Shown here: positions 5,956 through 7,615 of the stretch, piece after piece
Position numbering within the stretch: the first letter of the stretch is position 1
How the letters are laid out: each line of letters starts with the position of its first letter
Assembly: GCA_005239585.1 (NCBI GenBank)
Contig: SBBU01000342.1
Span: 1 to 7,615, forward strand
Length of the DNA: 7,615 nt
Reading direction: 5' to 3'
Source: Planctomycetaceae bacterium
GTDB taxonomy: Bacteria; Planctomycetota; MHYJ01; SBBU01
Position numbers and translations under genes: made by a program
Notes under the pieces: generated by a model
The model's database searches: none
What the model saw: the letters and a program-made list of their open reading frames with translations, nothing else
Told to the model about the DNA's origin: nothing

Positions 5956-6027
5956 CTCAAAATCACACTTAGTGGATTTCCATACCAACTATACTAGCGG
6001 GAAACGGGTGTTAATACAGAACTCAAG

Positions 6028-6060
6028 GTGAATTTCACAATTATGGACTCGTGTTCTAAT
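6028..6060 (+). promoter_or_regulatory. Palindrome and weak candidate promoter before parA
   Basis: GTGAATTTCAC (6028-6038) is an 11-bp palindrome centred on one T. It overlaps a TTCACA (6034-6039) that could act as -35 for TCTAAT (6055-6060), although the 15-bp spacer is short. The site is about 70-100 bp before parA and could be an operator-promoter pair. The rest of the 5956-6131 gap shows no ORF or clear terminator. Confidence 0.25.
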
Positions 6061-6131
6061 CCGTATCCTTCAATTCCTAATAAGATATTTACGTTTAACC
6101 TTTGGAAAAGAGATGTCGATTGAATTATAGA

Positions 6132-7019
6132 ATGCGAAAGATTGCCCTAGTCAACCAAAAAGGCGGGGTGGGTAAGACGACTACGACAGTTAACCTTGCG
6201 CGTGCGCTGTCAAAAAAAGGGGCTAGGGTGCTTCTTATTGATCTTGACCCACAGGCAAATGCAACAATTAGTCTTGGATTAAGACCATCTGGATTGAAAT
6301 ATACAGTCTATACATTGATGTCTGGTAAGGCGCCTCTTGAAAAAGCGATTTACAACATACTTCCGTCGCTTGACATGATTCCATGCAACATAAGCCTTGC
6401 CGGGATTGAAATGGAGCTGGCAAACGAGATAGGGAGAGAGACGATTTTGAAGGATAGACTTGCCAGTCTTAGCTCTTATGATTTTGTGATGATGGATTGT
6501 CCTCCTACTCTAGGAATAGTAAGTGTGAATGGTCTTTGCTATGCAAACGAAGTTTTCATCCCTATACAATGTGAGTTTTTTGCGCTTCATGGCCTGTCAT
6601 TGCTTATTAATACGATTGATTTGGTTAAAAAACGCTTGAACCCTGGGCTTAATCTCTCGGGTGTTGTTATCACAATGTATGACAACCGAAAACTACTACT
6701 GCGTGAAACGCTGAAACAGCTTGAGGAGTTCTTCAAGGGAAAGGTTTTTGACACTAAGATTAGAGTAAACGTAAAGCTTGCCGAGGCCCCGTCTCATGGT
6801 AAATCTGTCTTGGATTATGCATCTGATTCGAATGGCGCCAAGGATTATCGACAGCTTGCCAAGGAAATTCTTCAAGAGCCCGGCTGCATTAGCTCTGCCC
6901 AACCGGAGGTTAAATCTGCAGGCTCAGATAGCAATGAGGTGTCAACAACCGCAAACTCTGGCGTTCTTGTAAACACAACCTCCCTAACAAGTCTTCCCGA
7001 GAACGACTTGACTTTATAG
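6132..7019 (+). CDS. parA: ParA/Soj-family ATPase with an unusual C-terminal tail
   Basis: ParA ATPases dimerise on ATP, bind DNA non-specifically and position chromosomes, plasmids or protein cargo. Starting at ATG 6132 gives 295 residues beginning MRKIALVNQKGGVGKTTT, with the deviant Walker A including signature K10 and K15, Walker A' at 35-41 (LIDLDPQ), Walker B at 117-125 (DFVMMDCPP), and the late EAPSHGKSV / GAKDYRQLAKEI block typical of Soj. A TTG at 6102 would add ten poor residues and is disfavoured. The canonical fold ends near residue 248. The last 47 residues (from 6876) are Ser/Thr/Asn-rich and are encoded antisense to the conserved part of the EtfA-like gene, so they may be read-through. 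No parB is visible, so the cargo is unknown. Ribosome binding is weak; a 5-codon ATG ORF (6113-6130) ends 1 nt before the start. Confidence 0.92.
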   Translation: MRKIALVNQKGGVGKTTTTVNLARALSKKGARVLLIDLDPQANATISLGLRPSGLKYTVYTLMSGKAPLEKAIYNILPSLDMIPCNISLAGIEMELANEIGRETILKDRLASLSSYDFVMMDCPPTLGIVSVNGLCYANEVFIPIQCEFFALHGLSLLINTIDLVKKRLNPGLNLSGVVITMYDNRKLLLRETLKQLEEFFKGKVFDTKIRVNVKLAEAPSHGKSVLDYASDSNGAKDYRQLAKEILQEPGCISSAQPEVKSAGSDSNEVSTTANSGVLVNTTSLTSLPENDLTL

Positions 7020-7354
7020 ACGAACTTGGCCGCAGAGCTGTCAAAATGCAAGTCGAAAACAGGGGCAAGCAAACCTGAATCAAAGTGGTGTGCCAGTCTT
7101 GTTGCATTCTCGGCTTGACTCAAATCAAACAGGCAAACTCGGATTGGATTTGATAATAATAGATTCCACTCTTCTTCTGCACTTGATGCAATTACTACTT
7201 TGTCGCAATTGTTATATGAAACTTTCTTTGATGCAACTGCATAAAGATAGCAGCCGATGTCATTTGCGATTTCTCTTGCCCTGGCAACAAGTCTTTTGGA
7301 GGCTTGTTCATCACTAACAAAGACTGCAATATCTTTTCTTTCTTTATTAAGCAA
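6872..7354 (-). CDS. etfA: EtfA-like protein, N-terminal ETF domain only (FAD domain absent)
   Basis: 160 residues resembling domain I of electron transfer flavoprotein alpha: an N-terminal Rossmann-like strand (DIAVFVSDEQ), a helix with RAREIANDIG, then LLLSNPIRVCLFD, ATRLAHHFDSGLLAPVFDLHF, and FVYKVKSFSGRLVREVVFTRTPEFAVVD, which parallels the yaGN...VRP block of EtfA. A normal EtfA is about 320 residues and carries the FAD-binding domain (SGGRG, SR, QVGQTG, GISGAIQH) after this point; all of that is missing and a TGA follows. Start is taken as TTG at 7354, overlapping the EtfB stop by 8 nt, because there is no Met codon near the start of the conserved fold; AAAGG lies about 9 nt upstream. 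Either a truncated gene or a reduced ETF subunit. Family call is by pattern, not search. Confidence 0.7.
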   Translation of the reverse strand: MLNKERKDIAVFVSDEQASKRLVARAREIANDIGCYLYAVASKKVSYNNCDKVVIASSAEEEWNLLLSNPIRVCLFDLSQAENATRLAHHFDSGLLAPVFDLHFDSSAAKFVYKVKSFSGRLVREVVFTRTPEFAVVDTSLLSEPADLTSGWAELMQPGS

Positions 7355-7615
7355 GATAACTAGCCTTTGTTTCTACTGCAGGGGTAAGATCAGATAGGAG
7401 CTCACCTGCCTGTACTATTTTAATATTTTTTCTAAAAGCCTGCATTATTGCGACACCAGATGGGAGAGATGGAGATGGACAATTATCATGCACTTTGACG
7501 ACTGAACCTGCTGCGATATTAGAGGGTTCGTATAGCAGGTTAAATCCAAGTTCTTCCGCTAATCTTACAGGTACTTGGCCGATTGAGCCGCATTGAGATC
7601 TCGATCCACAGACTG
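7347..7615 (-). CDS. etfB: EtfB-like protein, C-terminal fragment
   Basis: The frame is open from the window edge (first full codon 7613-7611) to TAA at 7349-7347, giving 88 residues. CGSIGQVPVRLAEELGF aligns with the DGDTGQVGPxLAExLG nucleotide-binding block of EtfB, and CPSPSLPSGVAIMQAFRKNI with the EPRYPSLPGIMKAKKKPI block. The segment between them is about 25 residues shorter than usual and lacks the R-x-x-x-G / LPAVVTV strand pair in recognisable form. The acidic residues of DGDT are replaced by CGSI, as in some divergent ETF groups that read GSGSVP. EtfB pairs with EtfA to move electrons between dehydrogenases and quinone or other acceptors. It shares an operon with the EtfA-like gene (8-nt overlap). 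The N-terminus lies outside the window. Confidence 0.7.
   Translation of the reverse strand, partial: VCGSRSQCGSIGQVPVRLAEELGFNLLYEPSNIAAGSVVKVHDNCPSPSLPSGVAIMQAFRKNIKIVQAGELLSDLTPAVETKASYLA

Noticed and set aside
6113..6130. Five-codon ORF ending 1 nt before the parA ATG, as an attenuator leader peptide
   Set aside because: It is too short to judge, has no regulatory codon run or terminator hairpin after it, and such tiny ORFs arise by chance.
6132..7019. ParA as evidence of a plasmid or integrated element
   Set aside because: No parB, replication protein, parS-like repeats, integrase or att-like direct repeats are visible, and the flanking genes are housekeeping.

Overview
The window looks like chromosomal DNA of a Gram-negative-type bacterium, moderately AT-rich by eye. 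It has a bacterial RF2 gene with its frameshift leader, a c-di-GMP-type REC-PilZ protein, a Sec-exported repeat protein and sigma70-like promoters. The mix would suit a deep-branching lineage such as Omnitrophota or a deltaproteobacterium, but that placement is an inference. Nothing marks it as phage, plasmid or transposon: no integrase, transposase, CRISPR array, tRNA or rRNA was seen.

Layout, left to right. Positions 1-206 hold the C-terminus of a PhoH-family ATPase. It is followed by a doubtful 52-codon membrane-type ORF, a 7-bp dyad and a secreted protein (442-1476) made of three 74-residue aromatic-rich repeats plus an inserted domain, ending at an intrinsic terminator. On the minus strand lies a complete prfB (1609-2710) whose true start is recovered only by reading through the +1 programmed frameshift at CTT-TGA-C. 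A divergent promoter region separates it from a stand-alone MetRS-type tRNA-binding protein (2865-3185). This converges on, and overlaps by 54 bp, hemD (3132-3887, minus).

hemD and the next plus-strand gene are divided by only 35 bp. Those bases carry two opposed promoters, each placing its -10 box 7-8 nt before a start codon, so both mRNAs are probably leaderless. The plus-strand unit is a membrane-anchored HEAT-repeat protein (3923-5191) overlapping by ATGA a REC-PilZ response regulator (5188-5955). The PilZ domain carries an unusual HxxC-x8-HxxC insert. A 10-bp perfect hairpin sits just before the ATGA junction.

An orphan ParA/Soj ATPase follows (6132-7019). Its last 47 codons run antisense into a short EtfA-like gene (6872-7354, minus) that has only the N-terminal ETF domain and lacks the FAD domain. 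The C-terminus of a divergent EtfB-like protein overlaps its start (7347-7615, minus). The parA/etfA junction looks like either a deletion scar or a reduced ETF pair.

Housekeeping functions (translation termination, tRNA charging, tetrapyrrole synthesis) are thus interleaved with a probable c-di-GMP signalling unit, a ParA positioning ATPase and an atypical electron-transfer flavoprotein locus. I see no single new multi-gene defence or mobile system. The strongest candidates for novelty are the REC-PilZ insert, the reduced ETF pair, the leaderless divergent promoter and the exported repeat protein.
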